A stretch of 64,000 bases of DNA from Massariosphaeria phaeospora (Eukaryota; Ascomycota; Dothideomycetes; Pleosporales), in the NCBI GenBank assembly GCA_011032825.1, contig JAADJZ010000029.1, positions 62,001 to 126,000 on the forward strand, given 5' to 3'. The position numbers were made by a program, and so were the translations under genes. The notes under the pieces are model-generated. The model saw only the letters and a program-made list of their open reading frames with translations, was not told where the DNA came from and did no database searches. Positions 43,747 through 54,907 of the stretch are shown here, in pieces (the stretch's first letter is position 1; each line of letters begins with the position of its first letter).

Positions 43747-44778
43747 TCACCCACCCCTCTCCAATTTCCGCACCTCATCTTCAATCCTCTCAATCTCTCC
43801 CTTCAGATGCTCCGCCCTCTTTGCGATATCCCGCATCCCTTTCTCCCCCGCTTTTTCGTACAACTCCAATTCCCTCCTCGCCAGCCCCTCCCGATCCCTC
43901 AACGCGGCTTCGCTAGCACCTTGCTGCGCCTTGAAGTTCTTCAACGCAGCGACGAACTCCGCAGGCGGCGGATGTGTGTGCGTGTAGATTTTAGCCTGCA
44001 GTCCGAGAACGCTTGCTCGGGCATGCAGGTACTCGGCTTTTGCTTTGGTGGCGCGGGATAGAGCGCCGTGCTGGGTTTGCTCGAGAATCTGGATGGAGGT
44101 GGAAAGGAGATCGCGGTGGAGGGCAAGGGTTATGTAGGTGATGTTTGCCAACTCAACTCTTGCATCTGCTAATTCAGCGGGTAAGTCTTTCGTTGAGGCC
44201 TCTTGTAAGGCATGTGCCTTTCCCCACGGCAAGGCTTCTATGCTCGGGGGATTCAACGGCTCTGCAATTTTGCACAGTTGCTGAGTAATGGTGATCAATT
44301 GCTCCGAAATTGCATCGGAAATGGTCGTTATATTGTCCAGGAAGAGTTCCACGTCTCCAGATAGGATGTCGCGGTCAGACTCCAGGATGTGGCCACTGAG
44401 CTGTGCAGTCATGAGCTCGATGACGGAGTGGAGTTCCGGTGGGAGGAAGGCCGCTTTGGATGGCAGGTCAGAGAGCGTCCGGAGAAGAATCTTGGTTTTG
44501 AAATGGTTGATTCGGGATGTTGTGAGGCTCTGACCCAAAATTTAGTGCGTATTGAAGAAGAAACATGGGTAATTGTCAAAGCAGCATCAACAGAAACCAA
44601 CGCAAACTCCCCGACCCAAAAAACTATCACATACCTTGCCCACTTCACCCGCAATCCTCTCCCTCTTCCCATCCCTTGTCTCCCCCTCCTTCCCCAGCTT
44701 CCTCCTCTGCAAATCCTTATACAGGATCTCAAATTTCGGATTGCGTTCGAGAATCGTGGGGTCGACTGGTGGAAGCAT
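43747..44778 (-). CDS. Conserved fungal coiled-coil protein, unknown function
   Basis: Exons 44778-44635 and 44529-43747 give 308 residues, starting MLPPVDPTILERNPKFEILYKDL. The rest is helical: NHFKTKILLRTLSDLP, VELFLDNITTISDAISEQL, ARVELANITYITLALHRDLL, and a strongly charged C-terminal coiled coil (RREL to EIERIEDEVRKLERGG). The organisation resembles small augmin-type (HAUS) or other cytoskeletal subunits, but I cannot assign a family. The 105-nt intron joins KVGK to SLTTSR in frame. Convergent with nothing; tail to the HET gene's start. Confidence 0.75.
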
Positions 44779-45402
44779 TCTCCGCTACGGTGGAATTGAC
44801 GTGTTGGTTGGTTGGTGTTGGTGTTGATGGACGAAAGGAGAGAGGAGAGTGCGGGTTGGCGATGTGGAGTTGTGTTTGGGTTCGGTGGTGAGTCTAGACG
44901 GAATGGGGGTTAGTGGCTTGGCGTATTGGAAGAAGAGGGTGCTATCAAGGTGGACAGATGTTTTCGCGAGCTCAAAGCGGAGTGTTTTTGTTCTAGCGTA
45001 AGACGAGTAGGCGGCCGATATGTAGAGCTCTTATAACTATAATTTCTTAAGATAACGTCTACAGAATCTTTGCTTCTTTCATCTCTCTCTTCTATACACA
45101 CCTACTATCTCTAGTAACCTATCCACACAACGCATAGGAGCCGTATCGCCTCATGAAGTAGTTAATCCATCCGTAGCATTTACTATGAGCACATTCGCAG
45201 AGCAAATATATCTCTCTACTAATCGAGAGTTTCTCGCGTATCGACAAGTTTCGGTTTGTGCGTGGTGGCACAACTGGAACCGTGCCACTCAGAGCTTCTG
45301 CGCAGTTCCTAACTTTGGCGATTATCCCCTTTCCGCCGTATAACAGACACGCTCGAGCATCACTCTCGAATCCGGCCTAACATGCATCTCATGTGTGTCC
45401 TA
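44779..45402. other. Spacer
   Basis: About 0.6 kb containing the promoter of the coiled-coil gene and the 3' region of the next. Nothing else recognised. Confidence 0.5.
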
Positions 45403-46728
45403 TCACAAAGCCTTCGAAAACACCTCCTCGTACTCCTCCTCCACAACCTCCCCATCCTCATTGAGGATCTTCTTCGCACCCATCTTGCAAATCTGTACCT
45501 TTTCGATCCTCACACCGTCGGCCCACACAGTGTCCGCGTAGCGCTCAATAATGCTTGTAGCGTCGAAATGCAACCATCTGTTCGGGTTGAGCCCACGGCC
45601 TTCTCCGCGGGATGCAACGACATGTTCCGTACCGTCGTCGTCTTGTTTCCTTTCTGGAGGTTCGGATTCGGGCCCGTTTCGCTGAGGGTCTGTGAGGGGT
45701 TCGGGAGGTGGTGGCGAGAAGGATGTAGAATCCGCCGCTTGTGCGGTGTCCGAGTCTACTGTCGGAAGTGGTTGTGGTCTGGGTGGTGGTTTCCGGCGCG
45801 GTTTGGCGTAGATGGTGTTTACGATCGTGGCGTGCAGTTTCAACGGTCTCGTTTCTCTGACCAGGAAACCCTTCTCCATGAAATGATCTCGTAGTGCAGA
45901 AGCGAACGGATATAGGCGCGCGGTTGCATCCACCGGTTTCGCGTATAAAACACTCGTATTACGGGCTGCCCCCATAGGGACGAGCGATCTCAAACTGAGC
46001 GACAGGGCGGGGTTTTCCGCTTCTGGTCCTGAGCCTCCCTTCTCACTAGCTGACATCTCTGTTACTTCTTGTGAGTCTGGTGTGGATTCGGTAAGTCGGG
46101 ATTGTGCGTTCCGTAGTAGCTCTTGCAGATCCAGATCTTGTAGACATTTTCCGGCCTCCTCTAATGCTGTTTCTTTCAACGCCATGACGGCGATCGTGAG
46201 ATGCAATGTGCCCAGAGGCCTAATCGCCTTCGAGCTCACAACTTCCTCCTTTGCCATATCTTCCTTGAAAACATCCAACGATTGCTGGAGTTGCGGTTTT
46301 GTCAAGTCATTAACCAGCGGCAAGCAGAGAAAATGCGTCAATGCCGGGGTTTTAGGTTTACTGTATGATTTGCCTTTCCCTTTGCCCTTGGCCTTTTCCC
46401 TAGGTGGCGGTGGTGAAACAGTGCGTTGCAAGGAGCTTGAATCTTCGAGGGTGGTGCGTACAGCGCTATTGTCGCGAAGCTTTTCGCCGTCCAAGAAGTC
46501 ATTGTATTCCGCTTTGCCCTTTTTCTTACCCATGGTAGTGCTTGTGAAGGGCCGGAAGCGGGTTAAACAGATGTCGATCTCCGAAAGTTGTATTGTAGAG
46601 CGCAGAGGTCCGTTGCGGTAATATAGTACTGCGCAAGGGTAAATACTGCGGGAAAGACCCCCGAGAGAGAGGCAAGTCGAAGGTCGTTGTCCAAGTAAAG
46701 AGCGAGGAAGGAACAAGCGGCTACCCAT
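45403..46728 (-). CDS. AKAP7/ASCC1-like 2H phosphoesterase-fold protein
   Basis: From ATG 46533 the product has 376 residues; from the in-frame ATG 46728 it has 441. The conserved part is the AKAP7 2'-5' RNA ligase-like domain, a 2H phosphoesterase fold whose two histidine motifs are both intact: LHLTIAV (His111 by the short numbering) and LHATIVN (His234). Characteristic segments THFLCLPLVND and NTSVLYAKPVD are present, and the domain ends near YEEVFSKAL. A Lys-rich N-terminal patch (KAKGKGKGKSYSKPK) and a Pro/Ser-rich insertion between the second His motif and the C-terminus (about 250-320) are fungal additions. The longer start adds an Arg/Leu/Ser-rich, acid-poor stretch (GSRLFLPRSLLGQRPSTCLS) that looks like a mitochondrial presequence. 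RNA-processing roles of the family are known only for ASCC1 and AKAP7 relatives. Confidence 0.85.
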   Translation of the reverse strand: MGSRLFLPRSLLGQRPSTCLSLGGLSRSIYPCAVLYYRNGPLRSTIQLSEIDICLTRFRPFTSTTMGKKKGKAEYNDFLDGEKLRDNSAVRTTLEDSSSLQRTVSPPPPREKAKGKGKGKSYSKPKTPALTHFLCLPLVNDLTKPQLQQSLDVFKEDMAKEEVVSSKAIRPLGTLHLTIAVMALKETALEEAGKCLQDLDLQELLRNAQSRLTESTPDSQEVTEMSASEKGGSGPEAENPALSLSLRSLVPMGAARNTSVLYAKPVDATARLYPFASALRDHFMEKGFLVRETRPLKLHATIVNTIYAKPRRKPPPRPQPLPTVDSDTAQAADSTSFSPPPPEPLTDPQRNGPESEPPERKQDDDGTEHVVASRGEGRGLNPNRWLHFDATSIIERYADTVWADGVRIEKVQICKMGAKKILNEDGEVVEEEYEEVFSKAL

Positions 46729-47560
46729 ATATGCGAAACAGGACCTCGGCACTGAAACTAGAAGTCCAGGCAGGTCTTCCGAGATTTGAAGATTATTGTT
46801 ACAGGAGACAGACTTGATAATTTATCAAAAAGTGACCCCTTGCTTGTGTTCAAGCCCTCCCAATGCGGAACTCTGTCGTTAGCAATAGGAAGGATGTATA
46901 AGAGTCACACTTAAGCTGCAAGTGGTATTCCAATTCAGGATGGCGCTGGAACAGGCATGAAAGCGATGGGGAAGTGGAAAGTAGACATCAACAGTCATCA
47001 TGTTGCGGCTGCGGCTGCCTCCCGCACTAAGTCCGCCGCAGTCTAGCGCAGATTACGCCATCTAGCGCGGATTACGTCATTGGAACTGACGCAACGCCGG
47101 GTCATCAGCGTCTTGATTCATCCTGCACTCGAGTCCGTGGTGCCATCTATCACGGCAATCGCAAGTTTCAAAACAGCTGATAGAAGCATCAGGGCATAGG
47201 CTTGAAAATGTGCTACGGAGAACGCCCTTTATTCCCCGAAAGCAATGCTCGCAGGCAGATGGGGCGCAGAAGAGACAATATACAAACTAGTCCCAGGGGG
47301 CACTACACTACGCTAGATAGTGGTGCCGAGGACCAAGGAAGAAAGGGGGAATCGTGGGGAGACGGTGAAAATGCTTTTGCATGGCGGGGCGCGGGAGAGT
47401 GACGAGGTGGCTGTCGCGCTCGCTGCGTCTTGTGTCGTGACAGACAGTCGTCGCTCTCACACGCGCGCCCATGGCTTGCAGCAACCCATGAGATCGGAGA
47501 AACACATGTGGCGCTGTAATCATGGTGCGAGATCGGACGTCAGAGAGGTCTTGCCCCGTC
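46729..47560. other. Spacer with 19-bp tandem pair
   Basis: About 0.8 kb. A 19-bp unit beginning TCTAGCGC and ending TCA or CCA is repeated at 47042-47060 and 47061-47079. No gene seen. Confidence 0.55.
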
Positions 47561-48279
47561 TCATGCCTCGTCATTGTAGAACTTCTTGAGCACCTTCTCG
47601 ACGTCGTGGAACTCGGTCTTGGCCTGCTCGATAGTAGTCTTCAGCTTCTCGAGACCCTCCTCCTCTGTGATGTCCTTTGTGCCCGTCTCGTCTTTCTTCT
47701 GGCCGTAGTGCTGGATCTTCTCACACGAGTCTTTGACTTTGGTGAGGCCGAGGGTGGCGGACGAGCCCTTGAGGAAGTGGCCAAGCTCCGAGAGCGTTTT
47801 GAGGTCTTTGCTTTCGCTACGCACCGTGTCAGTTGGAGGAAACTCGGGCAGGCTGAGAGGGGCATGCAGTGTAGCACGCGGAAGGAGCGTGTACAACGCG
47901 CATGGAGGGCACTCACACGCTCGAGTCCATCTTGTCGAATGTGCTCTCGGCCTGGCCGAAGAAGTCGTACACTATGCTCTTGCTGAATTCCCGCTCTTCC
48001 TCGTCCTCGTCCATCTCGAGGATCTGTTCGAAGGTGGCGGCATCGAGCTTGTCGCTTGCGCCGGGGATCGCCATGATGTCGTCGCCGGCCTGGTGTGTCG
48101 CAGATTAGAATGTGCTCTAGAATGCAGTCGGGGCGCGCCGATAATTAGGGCAGCTAGGGGAGGAATGCGTAGATAGGTGAGGTGGCAGGGTATGCGGGGC
48201 TGATGCAGCAGGCAGAAAGAACGTGATGGAGGGGCAGTCTACGAACCCTGTCGTCTTCTTGCAGGTGCGGTCTGGCCAT
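47561..48279 (-). CDS. YPD1: Histidine phosphotransfer protein Ypd1
   Basis: Exons 48279-48247, 48089-47917 and 47816-47561 give 153 residues, near the usual length. Ypd1 passes phosphate from hybrid histidine kinases to the response regulators Ssk1 and Skn7 in the osmotic and stress pathway. The HPt core is clear: ATFEQILEMDEDEEEREFSK, VYDFFGQAESTFDKMD, then LGHFLKGSSATLGL with the phospho-accepting His82 and the helper Lys85 and Gly86, and the conserved KVKDSCEKIQHYG. A short first exon (MARPHLQEDDR) is proposed; ATG within exon 2 (MAIPGASD) is an alternative start. The first intron (157 nt) has donor GTTCGT. A single copy per genome is usual for fungi. Confidence 0.9.
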
Positions 48280-50645
48280 TTTTGTTCCGAGCCACGCTTC
48301 TCACTTGTACTGCGCACCACGCACTTTGTCGGGCAGCGCGGAGCAACGTGTCGGTGGGTGCTCGCGTGAGATGCTCGTGGGAAAAGCAGGGAGAGAGCCG
48401 CGCTGGACACAGAGTTCCTCGCGCTTGAGTCGGAGGTCCGGGGGTGGGCCGGCGGCTGCCAAGCTTCGCTACGGAGGGGCTCGATGGGATTGGTCGGCTG
48501 ACGAAAGCAGGGTCGGCCCGGACTGATGTCACTGACACTGCTCTGCACGCCGATCAGATGCTATGAAGCGCGGCTACTGTAGTCTTAAAGAGGTACTTTG
48601 GTGGCAGGACGTTATATGTACTCGAAAACTCAAAGAGGTGACCAGGAAGTGTGTTCCTCCTTGGAGGGGAGCCCAGCGTATTTCTTCTCGGCTGTCCTCC
48701 ACAATGCAACACTTAACCTCCGCCGGTTGGTCGACCGCCCGCACCTGGGCCGGAGCTAGATGCCGAGAAGGTGTGGAGAGTGGATCCAAAGCGTGTCCGG
48801 CGGGCAGCGTGGATGCCGGGGGCTGCTGTCGGTGAGATAAGAGGAAGAAGATGCTGGAAGTGATAGTCACGGCCAGACCGCTCGCTTCATATAGCGGCGC
48901 CGCACCTGAGGAATTGGGTGCTAAATCCGCATCACCACCGGTGAGGGGCAAGTGACGGACATGCCATCATGCTCTACTAGAGTACGGGTGGGGTGGAGCT
49001 CCACGTGCATCGCCGGCCTCAACACTCCTCCCCATGGCTCCGATCGACCCTGCACCAAATGGAGCTGTCAACGAGGACAGCGCCGGAGACCGCGAGGTAC
49101 CACGAGGCTCGGAGGCCCCATTGCATGCCAGACCAAAGTCAAATGCCGGATTGCTACAGGCGGCTTGTCCCGCTACTGGCATAGCAAGTTGGGCTGCCCA
49201 TGGTTCCTCCGCGCCGATAGTCCCAGGCTACTCTTTGTGCCCGCCGGTAGAAAACGTGGTGGACATTCGACAGCTGAGCGTGTTGGAGTAAAAAGAGCAC
49301 ACGCCAAGCGGTCTGGAAGCGTCTGAAATGCTGCTTCCCGCTTGTTAGAGATGAAGAGAGGTAAGACAGCATAATCGTACCTCTTTAGGATGCGGCTTCG
49401 CTTTTGAATGGCGGGCAGCTGTAGGGTCTGGCACACTACGTCAACGGCGCCTTTCGTCACTGTGCATATGGCGTATGTGCTCTGCCATTTCCGGGACCGC
49501 GGGCGCTGACGGAAGCCCTGCGTTTCCCAAAGGTTGGCAGCTCACCGCCATGAAAATGGGGGCTGAAGGGACCCTGACTGTTCGGATTCTCTGGCTAACT
49601 GAACTACATTTTGGGCACCGACTATGATTTTCATCTATGCTGGCGTCGATCAAGGTAGAAGACAGAGGGCGGTTCGAATACCGATAAACGCTTGTGTCGT
49701 CACCGCCGATCATCCTGTGCTGCCCTGCACACCAACTCGCCTGCAGCTCAAAGCAGCTCAAACTAATCATCCGGCCGCCTCCGAGCCAGAAATGTAGGAC
49801 TGGGAAACGAGCTTCCTGAAACAGATCACATCTTTGTTTGCAAGGATCGGGAGCTTTGCTGCGCGGTCAACTCTGCCATAACACCGTGATGCACCATGCC
49901 TGTTTGCTAGGTAGACCATAGATCGAAAATCCCTCTGCGGATCGAAGACTTGAGCTCTTGGTCAGTCGAAGGAAGATGTGCGTTTCCCCTCCAGCTAGAA
50001 CTTCGGAATGAATTCGACGCTGGTCCCAGCGCAGTGCTATCTTTGATGCCAGCGCAAGTTGCCTATATCACAAGTGTTTAGTTAATATTTTTCAAGCTTG
50101 AACACTTCGGCGCCTTTGATACAGGGCTAGATATGTTCCAAGCCTTTCCTCATGTATTAGTTATTGAATTTGAAAGGTCGTCTCTCAGGCTTCGCTTTTG
50201 CGCACGCGATCGGCAGCGGAACGCGGGGCGAGGACCCTGAGCGCCCGTTTAAGGGCAAACTATGCCCCGAACAGCAATGATCCCCTCGGCCTAGTGGAAG
50301 AATACGTGACTAACAGTGTGGGGTGATGCACTCAAAAGCGGGAATGGGTTCGGATCGCAACGGTGAGAGGAGGGGGTTACCTTTGTACTACCCCTACCGA
50401 TAGAATTACGAAGTGAAGTGAAGTCGGGACTTTGAAGCATGGGTCTTTTGAAAACGAAGGCGTACGACATGATGTAGAATTGAGTGAAGAAATCTTGATT
50501 GTCTAGTTGTAGTCGCCTTGTACCTCAAACACAATACAGTACAGTGCAATCTATGGCATTGCCAGAAAGATGTATGAGAGATAGTGCTGTAGCACGGAAC
50601 CTTCTATCCGAATCTTCTACGCAGCCAGAGGGCCGGAGTGGGGAT
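48280..50645. other. Long spacer, no gene recognised
   Basis: About 2.4 kb between YPD1 and the aspartate aminotransferase gene. ORFs at 48574-48951 (minus), 48952-49326 (plus) and 49441-49770 (minus) lack recognisable domains or codon-bias support. A remnant tRNA-like stretch near 50274-50370 was considered and rejected. Confidence 0.45.
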
Positions 50646-52307
50646 CTAACCGGTAACTTTGTAGATGGCCTCGGCAAGACGCTTGACGTTGCCGCTAGTG
50701 ATACCGGCGACTGAGATTCTGCCGTCCTTGGTCGCGTATACCGAGTGCTATAGTAGCGGTTAGCCGTGCACTACCGAGAGACTTCGTTTTGCGTGCCAAT
50801 GTCTTTGTACGTCGTGCACTCGCGTGGGCAGATACGGAAGGGGATATCGCAACTCACCTCCTTGGCCAAGACATCCATCTGCTCCGGTTTCAAGCCTGTG
50901 TATGCGAACATGCCGATTTGAGAGGTGATGTGGCTCCAGTCGTGCTTACTTCCAAGCTTCTCGAGGTTCTCCTTGAGGAGGGCTCGCATGGTGATGATAC
51001 GATCAGCCATGTTCTTGACCTCGCCAAGCCATTGCTTGTTGAGAGCAGGATCGTTCAAGATCTCGGAAGCGATACGGGCGCCGTGGATAGGAGGATTGGA
51101 GTACAGCGGCCGTACAAGAATCTTGATCTGTGAGTCAACCCGCTTCTTCTCCTCAGTGGATTCGCAGACGACGGAGAATGCACCGACGCGCTCGCCATAG
51201 AGACCCTACATGGTTTGTTAGCCAACGAACACGGCTTAAGGTGGACTAGACTGTACCATGTTCTTTGCGAAGCTCTGGGCGAGGACGGGGCGGAGACCCT
51301 CTTTGATGAAGTGCCGAAGGGCGAAGGCGTCCTTGTTGGTGTCCCCGCTGGCGAAGCCCTGGTAAGCCATGTCGAAGAAGGGGAAGTGCTCGCCCTCCTT
51401 GACAGCTTCAGCAATTTTCACCCATTGCTCTTCGGTGGGGTCGACACCGGTGGGATTGTGGGCGCAAGCGTGGAGAAGAACAATGCTGCCCTTCGGCATG
51501 CCCTTGATGTCGGCGACCATGCCATCAAAGTCGAGGCCAATGGTGTCCTTGTTGTAGTAGCGGTACTTCTCGACCTTCAATCCGGAGTCCTTGAAGACGG
51601 CGTTGTGATTGGCCCATGATGGGTTGGGAATGTAGATGGTCTTTGCGCCGGGGTAGAAACGTTCGAGGAAAGCACCGCCGATTCGTAGGGCACCGGTTCC
51701 TGAGATGGACTGTGTAATCACGATGCGGCCTTCCTTGAGCGGCGTGGAGTCTGGGCCATATGCGAGCTGGAGGGCAGCCTTGGTGAAGCCGGGAACACCC
51801 GTGATGCCGGCGTACTCCTTGTCCAGCGAGGACTCTACGACTTTTTTCTCTGCTTGCTTGACAGAGGGAAGGACGAACGGCTTGCCCTTGTCGTCCCGGT
51901 ATGCGCCAACACCTGCAGTGTATAAGCTCCCATCATCCCTTTGATTACGTCTGTTGAGGACAAACCCAGGTTGATCTTCTCCGAGTTCGAGTCGGCTTTG
52001 TACGCTTCAGTGATTCCTACGGGATGTTAGAAATGCGAAAGGTACAGCCATCATACAAACTCACCGAGAATGGCCTGTAGCGCAAAAGGTGGTGAGCAAG
52101 AGTTAATGACGTCGTATAACATGGAGGCTTACATCCTGGGTATAATTAGCTTATATGACCCTCAATTGATAGTGTTCTAGAGCTTCGTGCACTTACGGGA
52201 GGTCCTTGGGGCAGGTTAGCCCAGGCCGAAGCAGCTCTCGCTCCCGTCTTAACGGTGAACTGCTTGGAGGCTGCTTGCCGCAACGCGGTCCTAGATGAGG
52301 CGATCAT
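50646..52307 (-). CDS. AAT1: Aspartate aminotransferase, mitochondrial
   Basis: Seven exons on the minus strand: 52307-52197, 52135-52133 (3 nt), 52074-52065, 52016-51966, 51912-51257, 51205-50858 and 50747-50646; 426 residues. It is a PLP-dependent class I aminotransferase exchanging amino groups between aspartate and 2-oxoglutarate, part of the malate-aspartate shuttle. Basic, acid-free N-terminus ([20 protein letters not shown]) is a mitochondrial presequence. Conserved parts: [76 protein letters not shown] with PLP Lys275, and the C-terminal GRISVAGI. The exon of just three nucleotides (GAT, 52133-52135) is flanked by AG and GT and restores the Asp of the family motif PPDAILG. Donor GTTTGT of the fourth intron is non-consensus. 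Confidence 0.92.
52133..52135 (-). other. Predicted 3-nt microexon of AAT1
   Basis: On the minus strand the triplet GAT is preceded by TACCCAG and followed by GTAAGC. It adds Asp between PP and AILG. Skipping would delete one residue without shifting the frame. Confidence 0.7.
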
Positions 52308-52663
52308 ACTTGCTGTATGTGAGGGTGGTGATAGGGATGAGAAAATGTATGTGAGTGAGTAACAGGTCGGGGAGAGTGGGTGGCCTGGAGAATTATCCGA
52401 TTACCCCAGAAATCGCGCCGTGCCGTGGGCCTCCATCGTTTTTTGGAGCTTAGATGCCAAGACGTCTCCGATGCCGGTCTACCACGCTAGGCTGTTCCAA
52501 GACTAGCGCATCACAAAATTCGGTACCATCGCGTCGTCCCGTCCTGGGTTTATGTGAACGAGTCCTGATATTCAACTACACAAGACACATCATGGACACG
52601 ATCACATCCTGAGTCTGAGTAGACCTTCTGTCCTAGTAAACCAGGGCATAAAACGACTGCAAC
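52308..52663. other. Divergent promoter, AAT1 and GEP3
   Basis: 356 bp between two divergent mitochondrial genes. No specific site recognised. Confidence 0.55.
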
Positions 52664-54907
52664 ATGCGGCGTGCCCTTGCCCAAGCCGGCAAGCTTACGT
52701 ATCACGATTCTCCTGTTGCTCAAGCTTCTATACCCATCTTCCTATGTCCGGTGCTTCTCAAGGCTCCCGTCCGCCCCACCATCTCTCCAGCGAGAACGAC
52801 TCGATCTTCGAGACCCATTTCCATCTCTAGCCACGCGAGGCAACAAGCCACCACTACCGATCAACATCGAAACGACAGCCAAGCTGCGCTGCTTCTGGCC
52901 GATACAACGCCGAATCAGGCACTGCCTCGATCCTGTCCTGGATGCGGTGCACCGACACAGGTGTTTGACAAGAAAGAAGCCGGGTATTACAATATCGACA
53001 GAAGAGGCGTGAAGGGGTACCTTGAGTTTGATCCGGCAAAGGGCGGGGATGTGACGGTCGAAAGCGATGTGTACACCAGAGCTCTGAAGCAGGCGGATCC
53101 GAAACTTCTTGAAGCGCTTGGGTTGGATCGCGATGTTTTGGACGCACCGCAGCACCCGACGAAGGCCGCGCCTCAAATTCCTACATGTGACCGCTGTCAT
53201 AACCTAGTGAATCACAACATAGCTACCCCGATCTCGCATCCGACCATCGCCGCGATCCAGGAAACTATCGCCGAATCTCCCCACAGACGAAACCACATCT
53301 ACCACGTTGTCGATGCGGCCGACTTCCCGCTCTCCCTCGTACCGTACCTCCAGTCGTCGTTGCGTATACCCAAATTGCGGACACAGAACCGGAGAGCGAA
53401 GCACAAGGGGTGGGTGGCAAACGATCGAATCGCGGAAGTCAGTTTCATCGTCACACGGTCGGATCTCCTTGCGCCCGAGAAGGAGCAGGTAGACCGGCTG
53501 ATGCCCTATTTCCAGAACGTGTTAAGAGATGCCCTGGGAAGGACAAATCAGAACGCGCGGTTGGGCAACATCAGGCTTGTAAGCGCAAAAAGGGGCTGGT
53601 GGACTAAGCAAGTGAAAGACGAAATATGGGATCGTGGAGGCGCAGGGTGGATGGTGGGCAAGGTCAATGTCGGAAAGTCCAATCTTTTCGAAATGGTGTT
53701 TCCCAAGGGTCGGGGCGCCGACTTCGAGAACATCCGCCAGATCAGAAGCGCAGCAGAACGAGAAGCAATGCTGGAGAACACCAAATCTGTGGCTGAACTT
53801 GTCCAAGTACAGAAGCAGCTTGCTGAAGAAGACGTCGAGGCGGAGCGACAAAATAGTAGACCCCGATCTCACATCCACGAACCCCCACCGGAGGAACCTG
53901 AAGAGGAAGACTTCGACCCAGACTCTCTACTCCCACCAGTCCAAGTTTACACGCCCTACCCTGTCTTCCCCATCGCCTCCTCCCTTCCCGGAACCACCGC
54001 TTCCCCTATCCGCATCCCCTTCGGCCGCAACCGCGGCGAACTCGTCGACCTCCCAGGCCTCGCCCGCACCTCCCCCGGCCTCGAAACCTTCGTCGAGCCC
54101 GCGCACCACGACGACCTCGTCATGGAGCACCGCATCACCGCTGAGCGACACATTCTCAAACCGGGGCAATCGCTCCTCCTCGGCGGCGGCCTCATCCGAC
54201 TCACCCCCGTCACCCCAGACCTCGTCTTCCTCGTGCACCCTTTCGTGCCCCTCCCCCCGCACACCACCGCCACCGACAAAGCCACCGCCCTGCAAACGCA
54301 AACCTCCGACCGCCACGTCCCCTCGATCCTCGCGCCCCACGCCGGCGCCGCCATGAAATCCGCCGGCCGCTTCCAACTGCAGTGGGACGCGACCAAGAAG
54401 CTCGCGGGCCCGCTCACCGACCCCACCGCCGGCAAAATGAAGCCCGAGAACCTGCCCTTCCAGATCTGGAGCGCCGACATCCTGGTCGAGGGCGTCGGCT
54501 GGCTCGAAGTCAGCGCGCAGGTGCGCCGCCCGCAGGGCTGGCGCGCTCCCGGCATGGTCAAAAAGGACCCGAACCATGCGCGGCACGCGAAGCGCGAGGT
54601 GCGCGCGCGTGAAGACTTGGCGCGCGCGCGCAAATTCGATGCGTTGGGCGATGCGGGGAGCGGGGAGCAGGACGCGTTTGACCGCGAGGTGGCTGGACGG
54701 CGCAATGCAGAGGATGGCGCGGCCTGGGGCGAGTTCCCGGAGATCGAGGTGTTCAGTCCGCTGGGCAAGTTCGTGGGCGTGCGGAGGCCCATGTGTGCGA
54801 GTGTGGTGAGCGGGCCGCGGGTGGTGTCGAGTCGGGAGAGGGCGGCGCGGCCGCGGAGGAGTATGGTGAGTGTGAAGAGGCAGAGGAAGCCGAAGGAGAG
54901 GGGGTAG
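52664..54907 (+). CDS. GEP3: Circularly permuted mitochondrial GTPase Gep3
   Basis: A single-exon ORF of 747 residues. Gep3 (genetic interactor of prohibitins 3; bacterial YqeH group) is a mitochondrial GTPase needed for small-subunit ribosome assembly. The N-terminus is an Arg/Ser/Pro-rich presequence. A treble-clef zinc knuckle follows: CPGCGA (Cys91, Cys94) and CDRCHN (Cys175, Cys178). GTPase motifs appear in the permuted order G4-G5-G1-G3: VTRSDLL (264-270), SAKRGWW (308-313), GKVNVGKSN (332-340) and LVDLPGLA. A long acidic insertion (EEPEEEDFDPDSL, about 400-425) lies between G1 and G3. Length exceeds yeast Gep3 by the insertion and tail (SVKRQRKPKERG). Convergent with GON7. Confidence 0.93.
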   Translation: MRRALAQAGKLTYHDSPVAQASIPIFLCPVLLKAPVRPTISPARTTRSSRPISISSHARQQATTTDQHRNDSQAALLLADTTPNQALPRSCPGCGAPTQVFDKKEAGYYNIDRRGVKGYLEFDPAKGGDVTVESDVYTRALKQADPKLLEALGLDRDVLDAPQHPTKAAPQIPTCDRCHNLVNHNIATPISHPTIAAIQETIAESPHRRNHIYHVVDAADFPLSLVPYLQSSLRIPKLRTQNRRAKHKGWVANDRIAEVSFIVTRSDLLAPEKEQVDRLMPYFQNVLRDALGRTNQNARLGNIRLVSAKRGWWTKQVKDEIWDRGGAGWMVGKVNVGKSNLFEMVFPKGRGADFENIRQIRSAAEREAMLENTKSVAELVQVQKQLAEEDVEAERQNSRPRSHIHEPPPEEPEEEDFDPDSLLPPVQVYTPYPVFPIASSLPGTTASPIRIPFGRNRGELVDLPGLARTSPGLETFVEPAHHDDLVMEHRITAERHILKPGQSLLLGGGLIRLTPVTPDLVFLVHPFVPLPPHTTATDKATALQTQTSDRHVPSILAPHAGAAMKSAGRFQLQWDATKKLAGPLTDPTAGKMKPENLPFQIWSADILVEGVGWLEVSAQVRRPQGWRAPGMVKKDPNHARHAKREVRAREDLARARKFDALGDAGSGEQDAFDREVAGRRNAEDGAAWGEFPEIEVFSPLGKFVGVRRPMCASVVSGPRVVSSRERAARPRRSMVSVKRQRKPKERG

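Noticed and set aside
50274..50370. tRNA-like stretch with GGCCTAGTGG and GGGTTCGGATC
   Set aside because: The T-arm stem does not pair and no acceptor or anticodon stem can be formed, so it is not a tRNA.
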